NCBI RefSeq assembly: GCF_001306115.1
Contig: NZ_LGCL01000015.1
Span: 248,001-312,000, forward strand
Source: Ornatilinea apprima
Lineage (GTDB): Bacteria; Chloroflexota; Anaerolineae; Anaerolineales; Anaerolineaceae
Direction: 5' to 3'
DNA: 64,000 bases
Part shown: piece by piece, positions 15,395-25,249 of the stretch
Layout of the letters: every line of letters starts with the position of its first letter
Position numbering within the stretch: position 1 is the stretch's first letter
The notes under the pieces: generated by a model
Database searches by the model: none
What the model was told of the DNA's origin: nothing
Seen by the model: the letters and a program-made list of their open reading frames with translations, nothing else
Program-made: the position numbers and the translations under genes

Positions 15395-16233
15395 CCGAAC
15401 CTACTCCCTACATTCAGGTCAAAGACCTTGTTTTCCGCTACGCCGACGGCACCCAGGCGCTTAACAACATCAACCTCACCATTGGCGAGGGTGAATTTAT
15501 CGCCTTCATCGGCCAGAACGGATCGGGGAAAACCACCCTCTCCAAATGCCTGAACGGTCTCTTCAAACCCACCAGCGGCGATATCCTCGTTGATGGCCTT
15601 AACTCGCGCACCACTCCCATCGCGCAAATGGTGCGACGGGTCGGTTACGTCTTCCAGAACCCCGACCACCAGCTCTTTAACAGCAATTGCTGGGACGAGA
15701 TTGCCTACGGGCCGCGCAACATCGAGTTAAGCGAAGAGGAAGTTAAGGCCCGCGTGGAAGAAGCCGCTCGCGTTGTCGGCCTGCCCGAAGAGAACTACAC
15801 CGAGCATCCTTTCTTTCTTACCAAAGGCATGCGCCAGCGCGTCGCCATCGCCTCCATCCTCGCCCTGCGCCCGAAGGTCATCATCGTTGACGAGCCCACC
15901 ACCGGCCAGGACTCGCGCCAGTCCATCGAAATTATGGACTTTCTGCTCAGCCTTAACCAGGAGCGCGGCCACACCATCATCGTTATCTCGCATGTCATGC
16001 CCATCGTGGCGCGCTACGCCCGCCGTGTGGTGGCGATGGGTATGGGCAAAATCCTCCTCGACGGCCCCACCGACGAAGTCTTCGCCCAGACCGAGATTCT
16101 GGCCAAGACCTACATCGAACCCCCGCAAATCACCCAGCTTGCCCAATCCGTCTCCGACCTGGGCTTCTACCCCGGCACCCTCACCGTCGAATCGATGGTC
16201 GAGCAGTACAAAACCATCGCCGCCAAAGGCTAA
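15391..16233 (+). CDS. ecfA: ECF transporter ATPase 2 (variant signature)
   Basis: A 280-residue ABC ATPase, partner of the preceding one. Walker A is GQNGSGKTT near residue 38, Walker B is VIIVDEPTTGQD, and the switch His is in VISHVMP. The ABC signature is changed: FLTKGMRQRVA replaces LSGGQ, retaining only the second Gly and the QR. Related K-G-x-R-Q-R signatures occur in some ECF and cobalt-type ATPases, so the gene is probably functional but forms one atypical ATP site in the heterodimer. Confidence 0.93.
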   Translation: MTEPTPYIQVKDLVFRYADGTQALNNINLTIGEGEFIAFIGQNGSGKTTLSKCLNGLFKPTSGDILVDGLNSRTTPIAQMVRRVGYVFQNPDHQLFNSNCWDEIAYGPRNIELSEEEVKARVEEAARVVGLPEENYTEHPFFLTKGMRQRVAIASILALRPKVIIVDEPTTGQDSRQSIEIMDFLLSLNQERGHTIIVISHVMPIVARYARRVVAMGMGKILLDGPTDEVFAQTEILAKTYIEPPQITQLAQSVSDLGFYPGTLTVESMVEQYKTIAAKG

Positions 16234-16244
16234 ATCAGCACTCA

Positions 16245-16277
16245 GGGGCTGTCCGCAAGCAGGGCAGCCCTTTTTTT
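16245..16277 (+). terminator. Rho-independent terminator of the ECF operon
   Basis: The stem GGGCTG-CC/GG-CAGCCC is followed by seven T, 12 bases after the last ATPase gene. Confidence 0.93.
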
Positions 16278-16364
16278 GTTTCACATAGTGCAGGCTTGCA
16301 TTCTTCCTTGGAGTGGAATACATTAATCATGAGATAGCGCCGATATCAAGCAGGAGAAAATGCG

Positions 16365-18052
16365 TTGAGAATCTTGCTAGAGCATCTGGAAATCCCGGAA
16401 GAAATTGTGATCAAGCTGAATAAGGCTGGCATATTCGACACAGCCGCCTTGCTGAAAGCCAGCACCTTTCCCGATCAACGCGAAAAGCTGGCAATTCAGT
16501 CTGGCGCATCACCAAATCAGATACTTGCCTGGGCCGGTATTGCCGATCTATTGCGAATCAAAAGCATGCAGCCCGCGATGGCACAGGTTTTGGTCCAACG
16601 ATATCCCAATGTTGAATCCATCGCCTCCGAAAAACCGCGCGCCTTGTTTGAACACCTTGAGCAAAGTTCCCTGGCTGAGCACATCAGCCTCGAAACCGCG
16701 CGCGACATCATTGAAGAGTCTAAAGAACTTAAACATCAACTTGTCCTTTTCATTCTTGCCGAAAAAGATTTTCCGGTTCTTTACCAGCAATCCGTCCAAG
16801 AAACTCGGCGGCTTTATTCACAGCAATTCCAAATCCGGCACAAATTGCATAGAGCTTTATTCTGGCTGGCAACTTTATTCCTGCTCGTTTTAACCGTAAC
16901 AAAATTTTTCATCTGGCCAGCCGATGATCCCGCTCTGTGGAAAACAGCTCAGCTTGCAGAACTGACCAGCGCTTTACTTTTTTTCTTTGCGATTTCTAGT
17001 CTGATCGGTCTGTTTGCGGCGGTGCTGGGCGCGGCCTTGTGGACGCGGGACCTGATGCCGAAATTTTCTGAATGGACAGAAAGATATTTTTTTAATACTC
17101 CACTTGACCAACGCTTTTTCAAAACCTACCTGTCAGAAATGGACACCCGTCGTCATATGCGGATTACCCGCACAGGTGTCATTGTGCTGAGTCTCAGCAT
17201 CGTCCCCATGCTGGTTCTGGCCGTATTGAAAGAATATCGGTTCCTTTATCTGCCACTTTTCGCCGCGATCTCCATTGTCATTATTCTGATCCTTAAAGCT
17301 GACGTGGACCATGTGTTCCAGGTTTGGAAAAAATCACCCCAAACACCCTCCTTTGTGCTACAGCGCTTTCTGATCCATCGCCTGGTCAATTTTGCATTGG
17401 TTCCACTGGCCACCGTTTTGGTTGTGCAAATTCTCAAAGCCATCCTGCTCCTGTGGCAATTTGTCGTCACCCGGGCGCTCATCCCCATCCATGACCGCAT
17501 CCTCCAGCAATTAATGAATCAAATCAACGCCCTGCCACTGCAGAGCACCGCTGATCAATCCTTGCGTGAAATTCTGGTAGAAAACTATTCAATGCCATTC
17601 TTCAAACAAGCTGTTCTACTTTTTTTGAATCTGAATCGAACGCAATTCTGGTTCAAACTGCCACTGCGGGCGTCAGCACCATCCTGGCCATTGTCTTTCT
17701 ATCGGGCGTGGCGGTTTTATATTTTTACCCCCTCTACCGCTTTGGAAGAATCAAAGAACTGGTCTTCTTCCTCACCATCACTATCGCGTCGTCCTTATCT
17801 GAAGATATCATCACCCGGTTTTTCCCCCATCTCCTATTTATACCCGACCACTGGGCCGGCACCATTTTCATCGTTTCTGCCCTGATTCTGGTCAACACAA
17901 TCTTGTTTGATTGGTTTGCCAGCGAGAAATCCGGTCAAAAGAAACACTGTGCGGTATGTGGATTTGAAATTGAGCGCGAACTGATTCGCTGTCCCTATTG
18001 TGAAAATCCACAGCCGACGGTTCAGCAAACGGGCCAACAGGGTAAGTTTTAG
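16365..18052 (+). CDS. DUF4332-like / multi-helix membrane / zinc-ribbon protein, -1 frameshift at T7
   Basis: One gene read in two frames, about 562 residues if joined. Frame one (from 16365) has an N-terminal helix-hairpin-helix-like domain resembling DUF4332 (about residues 1-105, with the pattern KAGIFDTAALL and AWAGIADLLRI), then five or six membrane helices. After seven T at 17620-17626 this frame turns Ser/Pro-rich and ends at 17885. The -1 frame from 17621 has no stop until 18052 and supplies two or three more membrane helices plus a zinc ribbon (CAVCGFE and CPYCENP). The heptamer U-UUU-UUG is a classical -1 slippery site, but an ordinary indel or sequencing error fits equally well. 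The function is unknown. The gene may use a non-ATG start. Confidence 0.75.
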
Positions 18053-18108
18053 CCACTACATTATGAACCACAATCAGGCTGCAGCCAGACACTTATGGAC
18101 GTGGGATT

Positions 18109-18315
18109 ATGTATAACGACGATCAAAACGACTTCGACGGGTATTACAACGGCATCTATGACTTCTACGACCCCTTCTACACCGGAGAAGAAGAGCAGCC
18201 GCCCCACACCGCCGCATCCAACGGATCTTGCTGCTGCTGTTCCGCCTTCGCCCTGCCCTGCTTCTTCCTTCCCGCCGCCCTGTTCATCGGCTGGCGTGTA
18301 CTCTCCTTGCTTTGA
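18109..18315 (+). CDS. Small Cys-cluster membrane protein, hypothetical
   Basis: A 68-residue open frame. The first 30 residues are acidic and Tyr-rich (MYNDDQNDFDGYYNGIYDFY), then comes a run of four cysteines followed by one hydrophobic helix (FALPCFFLPAALFIGW). It looks like a tiny tail-anchored membrane protein. A GTGGGATT stretch is a weak ribosome site. It lies 57 bases after the zinc-ribbon membrane protein. I do not recognise it and coding status is only probable. Confidence 0.5.
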   Translation: MYNDDQNDFDGYYNGIYDFYDPFYTGEEEQPPHTAASNGSCCCCSAFALPCFFLPAALFIGWRVLSLL

Positions 18316-18357
18316 TAGCAAAGTTTTGGTTTCTGTGTGGGGGTTTTGCGGTCACTT

Positions 18358-18389
18358 AAAAACACCTTCCCCCAAGCTCTGGGGGAAGG
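18358..18389 (-). terminator. Terminator of pgi
   Basis: A 9-bp stem CCTTCCCCC/GGGGGAAGG (18365-18373 with 18381-18389) is followed on the minus strand by GTGTTTTTAAG. It lies 23 bases past the pgi stop. Confidence 0.8.
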
Positions 18390-18412
18390 CCAAGATCAAA
18401 GTCTTCTCTTTT

Positions 18413-20056
18413 TTACGCTCGCATCTTCTTCACCAGGTTGATCAGCCCATTCGTTGAAGAATCGTGGCTCTGCACTTCGCCCTCGCCCTTTAGCTCCGGT
18501 AAAATCACCTTGGCAAGCTGCTTACCCAGTTCCACACCCATCTGATCATACGAGTTGATATCCCAGATCACACCCTGGGTGAAGATCTTGTGCTCGTAAA
18601 GCGCGATCAGGCTGCCCAGCACCAGGGGCGTTAGCCGCGGATAGAGGAAGGTGTTGGTCGGGATATTTCCGGGGAAGGTCTTGGCTGCCGCCAGCAGGTC
18701 CAGCTCTGCCCCTGTGTATCCGGCTGCCGCCAGTTCCGCGCGCGCCTCTTCGGTTGTGCGCCCCTTCATCAGCGCCTCGGTCTGCGCCAGGCAGTGCGAA
18801 ACCAGAATCGAATGGTGCTCTCCCAGCGGGTTGTGGCTGTTAGCCGCCACCAAAAAATCGCACGGGATCAATTTCGTTCCCTGGTGAATTAACTGGTAAA
18901 AAGCGTGCTGCCCGTTGGTGCCCGGCTGGCCCCACACAATCGGGCCGGTGGAATAATCGACCACCTCGCCCTGCCGCGTAACCCGCTTGCCGTTGCTCTC
19001 CATGTCACCCTGCTGGAAATAAGCCGGGAAATGCGCCAGATACTGGTCGTAGGGCAAAATCGCGTAGGTGTCTGCTCCCCAGAAGTTGTTGTACCACGTT
19101 CCCAACAGCGCCATGATGACCGGAATATTCTGCTCAAACGGCGCGCTGCGGAAGTGCTCATCCACACGGTAGGCGCCTTCCAGCAGTTCTTCAAACACTT
19201 CAAACCCCAGGTACAGCGCGATGGACAGCCCAATCGCCGACCACAGTGAATAGCGCCCGCCGACCCAGTCCCAAAATTCAAACATATTGTTCGGATCAAT
19301 TCCGAATTTCTTCACTTCGCGGGTATTGGTAGACATTGCCGCGAAATGCCGCGCCACCGCGCTTTCATCCTGCGCCGCCCCCAGCAGCCAATCCCGCGCC
19401 GACTGCGCGTTGGTCATCGTCTCTTGCGTGGTGAACGTCTTGGACGCCACTAAAAACAGGGTCGTCTCCGGGTCCAGTCCCTTCAGGGTTTCTACCAGGT
19501 CGGTGCTGTCCACATTCGACACAAAATGCGCGCGCAGATCGGGACGCGCGTAGGGCTTCAGTGCCTCGGTTACCATCTTCGGTCCCAGGTCTGAGCCGCC
19601 AATGCCGATATTGACAATATCGGTGATCGCCTTGCCCGTGTACCCCTTCCACGCTCCTGAGCGCACCCGCTCGCTGAAATCCTTCATCTTTGCCAGCACG
19701 CGGTTTACCTCGGGCATCACATCCTGGCCGTCCACCACAATCGGGCGGTTGCCGCGGTTGCGCAGCGCCACGTGCAGCACAGCCCGCTTCTCGGTGAGAT
19801 TGATCTTCTCCCCCGTGAACATCGCCTCGATCCGCGCACGCAGGCCCGCCTGCTCTGTCAGGCTCAATAGAAGAGACAGCGTCTCTGCAGTGATGCGGTT
19901 CTTGGAATAATCAAAAACAATCTCGTCCAACCGCAGGTGAAACCGCTCAAAGCGCTGCGGGTCTTGCTCGAACAGGCCGCGCACGCTCACGCTGGCCATC
20001 ATTTTCTGGTGCGCTGCCAGCGCCGCCCAGGCCGAGGTAGAAGATACTAGGCTCAT
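18413..20056 (-). CDS. pgi: Glucose-6-phosphate isomerase
   Basis: A 547-residue glycolytic enzyme that interconverts glucose 6-phosphate and fructose 6-phosphate. Family signatures are [16 protein letters not shown] near residue 150, [15 protein letters not shown] near residue 208 and [14 protein letters not shown] near residue 266. The C-terminal [19 protein letters not shown] and a Lys-bearing [12 protein letters not shown] segment complete the active site. Length is that of the long bacterial form. The ATG at 20056 is chosen over an upstream GTG because AGGAG sits five bases before it. The gene is monocistronic. Confidence 0.97.
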   Translation of the reverse strand: MSLVSSTSAWAALAAHQKMMASVSVRGLFEQDPQRFERFHLRLDEIVFDYSKNRITAETLSLLLSLTEQAGLRARIEAMFTGEKINLTEKRAVLHVALRNRGNRPIVVDGQDVMPEVNRVLAKMKDFSERVRSGAWKGYTGKAITDIVNIGIGGSDLGPKMVTEALKPYARPDLRAHFVSNVDSTDLVETLKGLDPETTLFLVASKTFTTQETMTNAQSARDWLLGAAQDESAVARHFAAMSTNTREVKKFGIDPNNMFEFWDWVGGRYSLWSAIGLSIALYLGFEVFEELLEGAYRVDEHFRSAPFEQNIPVIMALLGTWYNNFWGADTYAILPYDQYLAHFPAYFQQGDMESNGKRVTRQGEVVDYSTGPIVWGQPGTNGQHAFYQLIHQGTKLIPCDFLVAANSHNPLGEHHSILVSHCLAQTEALMKGRTTEEARAELAAAGYTGAELDLLAAAKTFPGNIPTNTFLYPRLTPLVLGSLIALYEHKIFTQGVIWDINSYDQMGVELGKQLAKVILPELKGEGEVQSHDSSTNGLINLVKKMRA

Positions 20057-20324
20057 AACCACTCCTAATCGTAGATCAATCAGCTTATCGGATAATCACT
20101 TTATTTTAACACTTCTCTCATAGAATACCTTAAATATCACCATCTCGTTTTTCCTTCTCCGCCTGCAGCAGGTAATCATCCTTTGGAAATCTCCCCTCTT
20201 CTAAAATTCATCCGACTGGTCTTTTTCGGTTAAAATCAAAGCGGATTGCCACTTGGACGGCGCGTTGAGCAGTCGTGGTCCCCGCCGCCGGGTGAAATTG
20301 GAAACAGACAAGGAATATATCGCC

Positions 20325-21368
20325 ATGAATCAAAATAAATGGGTGGACTTGCTCGTCCTGCTCACTCTTTTCACCCTGGTAGTATCCGCCTGCGCCGCCC
20401 CCCAGCCCCCCGCCGCAAAAACGCCCGCCGCCCCGCTGAGCGGATTAAGCGGCATGAAGATGGCTGCTGTGCTCTCCGGCCCGGTCAACGATGCCGGCTG
20501 GAACGCCAACGCTTACCAGGCCCTCACCGAAGCCCGCGACAAGTATGGTCTTGAAATCGCCTACACCGAATACGTCAAAGTGGAAGACGCCGCCCAGGTG
20601 ATGCGTGACTACGCCGACGCCGGTTTCCAGATCATCATGGCGCACGGCAACGAATACTCCGACCAGATCAGCGAGGTTGCCCGCGAATATCCCGATCTTC
20701 ACTTCATCCAGACCAACGGCTCCGAGGCTGGCATTCCCAACCTGTATACCGTTGGTTTCGCAATTGGCGAAGGCGGCTACCTGATGGGCTGGCTGGCCTG
20801 TAAAATTTCGCAAACCGGCAAGGTGGCCTTCATCATCGGCGAGCAGTACCCCGCCGTTCAGTACCAGGCCCAAATGGTTGGCCAGGCCTGCGCCGACCTG
20901 GGCCTGCAGGCCAAAGTTTTGGAAACCTATGTGGGCAGTTGGACCGACCCCACCAAAACTAAAGAACTGACCAAAGCCGCCTTGGAACAGGGCGTAGATG
21001 TGATCATCCTCATGGCCGATTCCGGCGACTCTGGCGCGATTGAAGCCGTGCGCGAGGCTTACGCAGCCGGCAGCACCAGCCTGCGCATCATCTCTTGGGT
21101 CAAAGACAAAAATCACCTCGCCCCCGAATTTGTTCTCGGCGGCTGGACGGAAGATGTCTCCCGCGAAATTGACGCCACCCTGCAGCTCATCGCCGCCGGT
21201 GAGCCGGGCGGGCATTTCGCCTTTGGCCTCGCGGAAGGCGTGGTCTACCCCAACCCCATGTATGGCCTTGTGCCCGCCGAAGTCGAATCCGAATTTAACC
21301 AGCTCCTGCAAGATTACCTGCAAGACCCTTCCATCTTTCCCAATCTTGTAGTGCGCAGGGACCTGTAA
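20325..21368 (+). CDS. BMP-family substrate-binding lipoprotein
   Basis: A 347-residue BMP (basic membrane protein) family binding lipoprotein. The ATG at 20325 gives a proper lipoprotein signal with lipobox VSAC and Cys near residue 23; the frame is open further upstream. The binding domain starts MKMAAVLSGPVNDAGWN, the typical BMP opening, and has NEYSDQI and IGEGGYLMGWLA segments. Family members bind purine nucleosides or related ligands. It heads a four-gene operon with an RbsA-like ATPase and two permeases. The leader between pgi and this gene (about 270 bases) is divergent and has no recognised riboswitch. Confidence 0.93.
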   Translation: MNQNKWVDLLVLLTLFTLVVSACAAPQPPAAKTPAAPLSGLSGMKMAAVLSGPVNDAGWNANAYQALTEARDKYGLEIAYTEYVKVEDAAQVMRDYADAGFQIIMAHGNEYSDQISEVAREYPDLHFIQTNGSEAGIPNLYTVGFAIGEGGYLMGWLACKISQTGKVAFIIGEQYPAVQYQAQMVGQACADLGLQAKVLETYVGSWTDPTKTKELTKAALEQGVDVIILMADSGDSGAIEAVREAYAAGSTSLRIISWVKDKNHLAPEFVLGGWTEDVSREIDATLQLIAAGEPGGHFAFGLAEGVVYPNPMYGLVPAEVESEFNQLLQDYLQDPSIFPNLVVRRDL

Positions 21369-21407
21369 TCTGCGGGCTGGATCACCGCGAACGGATGGGG
21401 CTGCCCA

Positions 21408-22940
21408 ATGCCTGAATTGCTCCGCCTGGAAAAAATTCAAAAAACCTTCCCCGGTGTGCTGGCCAACGACAACGTTGACCTGACCATCCAGCGCGGAGAA
21501 ATCCACGCCCTGCTGGGCGAAAACGGCTCCGGAAAAACCACCCTGATGAATTGCGTCTTCGGCGTTTACCGCCCCACGCGCGGGCAAATCTACTGGAAAG
21601 GCCAGCCCATGGAAATTCACCAGGCGCACGACGCCATTGCCCTCGGCATGGGTATGGTGCACCAGCACTTCATGCTGATCCCCCAGCTCACTGTGGCCGA
21701 AAACGTCATCCTTGGCCTGAAATCCCCCCGCGAGCCGTTCCTCAACCTCGAAGCCGTGGCCCGCCAGATTTTTGAAACCGGCCAGCGCTTTCACCTCAAC
21801 GTCGATCCCCACGCTCCTGTCTGGAGCCTGCCGGTGGGCGCGCAGCAGCGTGTTGAAATTCTCAAAGTCCTCTACCGCCAGGCCGAGCTGCTCATCCTCG
21901 ACGAGCCGACCGCCGTGCTCACCCCCGGCGAAGTGGAAGAACTTTTCGCCGTCCTCAAAGAACTGGCCCGTGCCGGGCTGTCCATCATCTTCATCACCCA
22001 CAAACTCGAAGAGGTGATGGCTATCTGCGACCAGGTAACCGTGCTGCGCAACGGCCGCGTGGTCGCCAGCAGCCCGGTTGACCAAACCACCCCGCAAGAC
22101 CTGGCACGCAGCATGGTTGGCCGCGAGGTTGCGCTCAACCTTCAAAAACCCCCCGCGCAGCCCGGCGAGGTGGTCCTTTCGGTGCAAAATCTGCGCGCCC
22201 TCGGCAGCCGCGGGCTGCCCGCCCTCAACAATATTTCTTTTGAAATCCGCGCCGGTGAAATTCTGGGCATCGCCGGGGTCGACGGCAATGGCCAGACCGA
22301 ACTGGGCGACGTGATCGCCGGCCTGCGCCGCGCCGCTTCTGGCCGCGTTACCATCGCCGGGCAGGACACGCTCAACCGCCCGCCGCGCGAGATTCTCGAC
22401 CTCAATTTCGCCTACATCCCCCCCGACCGCCAGCGCACCGGTTTGCTGATGGAGTTGCCTATTGCCGAAAACCTGGTCGCCAAAACCATTACCCGGCCGC
22501 CCTTCTCGCGCCGCGGCTTTCTACAGCAGGCAGAGATCAACCGCTTTGCCGCCCAGGCCGTGAGCGAATACGAGATCAAAACCCCGCAGGCCAGCCTGCC
22601 GGTGCGCCTGCTTTCCGGGGGAAACCAGCAAAAAGTGGTCCTCGCCCGTGAGGTCAGCCGTCGCCCGCGCCTGCTGATCGCCTCGCAGCCCACCCGAGGA
22701 TTGGATATCGGCGCCAGTGAGTACGTTCACCGCCAGATGCTCGCCGCCCGCGCCGCGGGCGCCGCAATTCTGCTCATCTCCACTGATCTGGAGGAAATCC
22801 TCTCGCTTTCCGACCGCATCGCCGTTCTCTACGAAGGCCAGATCATGGGCATCCTCGCCACCGCAGACGCGCCCATCCACAAAATCGGCGAGATGATGGC
22901 CGGCGTCTTCCGCCAGCCGGGAGGGCAGATCGCCGCATGA
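21408..22940 (+). CDS. Nucleoside-type ABC importer ATPase (two NBDs, YufO/RbsA-like)
   Basis: A 510-residue ATPase with two fused nucleotide-binding domains. The first has Walker A GENGSGKTT near residue 38 and Walker B LLILDEPTAVL. The second has a degenerate Walker A GVDGNGQTE near residue 290, the signature LLSGGNQQKVVLARE, and ASQPTRGLD in place of the usual DEPTRG, so its catalytic Glu is absent. This asymmetry is normal in the sugar/nucleoside class. It follows the binding protein by 39 bases and overlaps the first permease by 4 bases. Confidence 0.95.
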   Translation: MPELLRLEKIQKTFPGVLANDNVDLTIQRGEIHALLGENGSGKTTLMNCVFGVYRPTRGQIYWKGQPMEIHQAHDAIALGMGMVHQHFMLIPQLTVAENVILGLKSPREPFLNLEAVARQIFETGQRFHLNVDPHAPVWSLPVGAQQRVEILKVLYRQAELLILDEPTAVLTPGEVEELFAVLKELARAGLSIIFITHKLEEVMAICDQVTVLRNGRVVASSPVDQTTPQDLARSMVGREVALNLQKPPAQPGEVVLSVQNLRALGSRGLPALNNISFEIRAGEILGIAGVDGNGQTELGDVIAGLRRAASGRVTIAGQDTLNRPPREILDLNFAYIPPDRQRTGLLMELPIAENLVAKTITRPPFSRRGFLQQAEINRFAAQAVSEYEIKTPQASLPVRLLSGGNQQKVVLAREVSRRPRLLIASQPTRGLDIGASEYVHRQMLAARAAGAAILLISTDLEEILSLSDRIAVLYEGQIMGILATADAPIHKIGEMMAGVFRQPGGQIAA

Positions 22941-24169
22941 AGAAGACCAGCCCGCTCGCCGCCCTGCTCGAAACGAGTCTGCTTGTTCTCATTCCGCTGC
23001 TTTCCATTCTGGCGGCTTTTCTCCTCTCCGGCCTGCTCATCCTCGCCTGGGGCAGCAGCCCCCTCCAGGCCTACGCCGCCCTCTTCAGCGGAGCCTTCGG
23101 CAGTCTCAACGCCGTTGCCACCACCCTCACCCGCCTCACACCGCTCGTTTTCACCGGCCTGGCGGTTGCCTATGGCTACCGCAGCGGATTCTTCAACGTC
23201 GGCGCCGAAGGCCAGCTCTTTGTCGGCGGGCTGGCGGCGGGCTGGGCAGCCATCACCTTTTCCGGCCTGCCTGCCGCGCTGCTCATCCCCCTCTCCATGC
23301 TTGCCGCCGCCGCTGCTGGGGCCTTGCTTGCCCTCCTTCCCGGCTTGCTGAAAGCCTGGCGCGGCTTCAACGAAGTCCTCACCTCTCTCTTGCTCAACTA
23401 TATTGCCATCCAATATTTTGAATGGACCCTGCGCGTTGACCACCCCACCCCCGGCGTGAATCAGGCCTGGACGTTGATCAACTGGCTCGGCATCAAAGAC
23501 GCATCACAACCCTTCCCCAAATCCGCCGAGATTCCCCTCGCCGCCCAGCTCCCCTCGCTTGGCGGCTGGCTCAACAGTCCCTTTATGCTCAGGCTCTTTG
23601 GCCAGTCTCCGGCCTACCTCGAATGGGCGGCCTCCCCCGCCCTGGGGCGCATCACCCTGGGGATCGTGCTGGCTTTGCTGGCCATCGGCCTGATGTACCT
23701 GATTATCTTCAAGACCACCACCGGGTTTCACGCCCGCGCGGTGGGCGTCAACCCGCAGGCTGCCGCCTACATGGGCATTGACGTTCGCAAAACCATTCTC
23801 ACCACCGCCCTCATCAGCGGATCTCTGGCCGGCCTGGCGGGGGGTGTGGAAATTCTCGGCTCTTCTCACCGCCTCATCGACCGCTTCCTGGTCGACGCCG
23901 GGTTCACGGGCATACCCGTGGCGCTGATTGGCCAGCTTCACCCCTTCGGCGTGGGTTTGGGCGCGCTCTTTTTCGGCGCTCTGCGCGCCGGAGCCAACAA
24001 AATGCAGATCATCTCGGCCGTTCCCACCGCGCTGGTCAGCGTCATCCAGGCCGCCGCCATCCTGTTTGCCATCGCCGGCGCCGCCTTCAACATCTCTACC
24101 CGCGTCAAAAGCAAGCAGATCGCGCCTCAAGCCCTTTCTTCCCCCGCCAGCGAGGAGACCCATGCTTAA
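22937..24169 (+). CDS. Nucleoside-type ABC importer permease 1 (YufP-like)
   Basis: A 410-residue permease of the BPD_transp_2 family with about nine or ten hydrophobic helices. The conserved segments YGYRSGFFNVGAEGQL near residue 80 and GFNEVLTSLLLNYIA near residue 150 are typical of YufP-like proteins. The start overlaps the ATPase stop and its 3' end overlaps permease 2. It forms the membrane channel with permease 2. Confidence 0.94.
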   Translation: MKKTSPLAALLETSLLVLIPLLSILAAFLLSGLLILAWGSSPLQAYAALFSGAFGSLNAVATTLTRLTPLVFTGLAVAYGYRSGFFNVGAEGQLFVGGLAAGWAAITFSGLPAALLIPLSMLAAAAAGALLALLPGLLKAWRGFNEVLTSLLLNYIAIQYFEWTLRVDHPTPGVNQAWTLINWLGIKDASQPFPKSAEIPLAAQLPSLGGWLNSPFMLRLFGQSPAYLEWAASPALGRITLGIVLALLAIGLMYLIIFKTTTGFHARAVGVNPQAAAYMGIDVRKTILTTALISGSLAGLAGGVEILGSSHRLIDRFLVDAGFTGIPVALIGQLHPFGVGLGALFFGALRAGANKMQIISAVPTALVSVIQAAAILFAIAGAAFNISTRVKSKQIAPQALSSPASEETHA

Positions 24170-25121
24170 CGACCTGCTCAGCATCTTCGCCTCTCCGGAG
24201 TTCTACCAGGCCGTGCTGCGCATGGCCACACCCCTTCTGCTGGCCGCGATGGGCGGGCTGGTTGCCGAGCGCGCCGGGCTGGTTACCTTTAGTATGGAAG
24301 GCATGATGCTCATGGGCGCGGTGGGCGGTGTGATTGGCAGCCACCTCACCGGCAGCGTGTGGGGCGGCCTGCTGCTGGCCGTCATTTTCGGCATGCTGGC
24401 TGGCCTCACCTACGCCGTCATGGCGGTTTCCATCGGCGCGCACCAGATTGTTACCTGCGTGGCCCTCAACATGGGCGCGATGGGCCTTACCAGCGTTCTG
24501 TTTGGCCTCGTTTTTGGCGGCGGCAGCGGCGCCGTGGTGCAAGATGTCATTCAGGTCGCCAGCCTCAGCCCCTGGAAAATCCCCCTCCTGGGCGAGATTC
24601 CCATACTGGGTCCCATCTTCTTCAACCACATTCCCCTCGTCTATCTGGCCTTTCTCACCGTCCCGGCGGTCTGGTTTCTGCTCTACCGCACCACCTGGGG
24701 CCTCAAAATCCGCGCTGTGGGCGAGCACCCGCATGCCGCCGACGCGCTGGGCATTTCGGTGGTGCGCGTGCGCTACCTCACCCTGCTCTTCGCCGGGGCC
24801 TTCGCTGGGCTGGCAGGCGCGTTCCTCTCCATCGGCGTGCTCAACACCTGGCAAGAGAACATGACCAGCGGCCGCGGATTCATTGCCTACACCGCCATCG
24901 TCTTTGGCAAATGGCAGCCTCTCGGCGTGCTGCTCGGCGCCCTGCTCTTTGGCCTCGCCGATGCTCTTCAACTGCGCGTGCAAACCATGAACATCGCCAT
25001 CCCCTATCAGGCCATGGTCGCCTTCCCTTACGTCGTTACGCTGCTGGCACTCATCCTCTTCAGCGGAAAAGCCAGCTGGCCCGCCGCCTCTGGCCAGGCC
25101 TTTAAGCGCGAAGGCAAATAA
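24162..25121 (+). CDS. Nucleoside-type ABC importer permease 2 (YufQ-like)
   Basis: A 319-residue permease of the BPD_transp_2 family with about eight hydrophobic helices. It opens MLNDLLSIFASPEFYQAVLR and has the family stretch AERAGLVTFSMEGMMLMGA near residue 40. The ATG at 24162 is preceded by GAGGAGA and overlaps the permease 1 stop; the longer open frame upstream lies inside permease 1 and is rejected. It is the last gene of the importer operon. Confidence 0.94.
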   Translation: MLNDLLSIFASPEFYQAVLRMATPLLLAAMGGLVAERAGLVTFSMEGMMLMGAVGGVIGSHLTGSVWGGLLLAVIFGMLAGLTYAVMAVSIGAHQIVTCVALNMGAMGLTSVLFGLVFGGGSGAVVQDVIQVASLSPWKIPLLGEIPILGPIFFNHIPLVYLAFLTVPAVWFLLYRTTWGLKIRAVGEHPHAADALGISVVRVRYLTLLFAGAFAGLAGAFLSIGVLNTWQENMTSGRGFIAYTAIVFGKWQPLGVLLGALLFGLADALQLRVQTMNIAIPYQAMVAFPYVVTLLALILFSGKASWPAASGQAFKREGK

Positions 25122-25249
25122 CCCCACCTCAGGTCAGATAAATTGAAAAAGCAACGCAAGCGCCCTGCACCCTCCTGCTTGTCCAACCGTCCCAAATCGG
25201 CGATAATGAAGGCAGGCCCCTTCACTCACCATCCCAATCGAGGTGCAAA

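Noticed and set aside
20057-20324. Purine, cobalamin or FMN riboswitch before the BMP operon
   Set aside because: A few short matches (GCCACTTG, GGGTGAAATT) were seen, but the paired elements of those riboswitch classes could not be placed.
23928-24161. N-terminal extension of permease 2
   Set aside because: It lies inside permease 1 and lacks the family opening; the ATG at 24162 has a good ribosome site.
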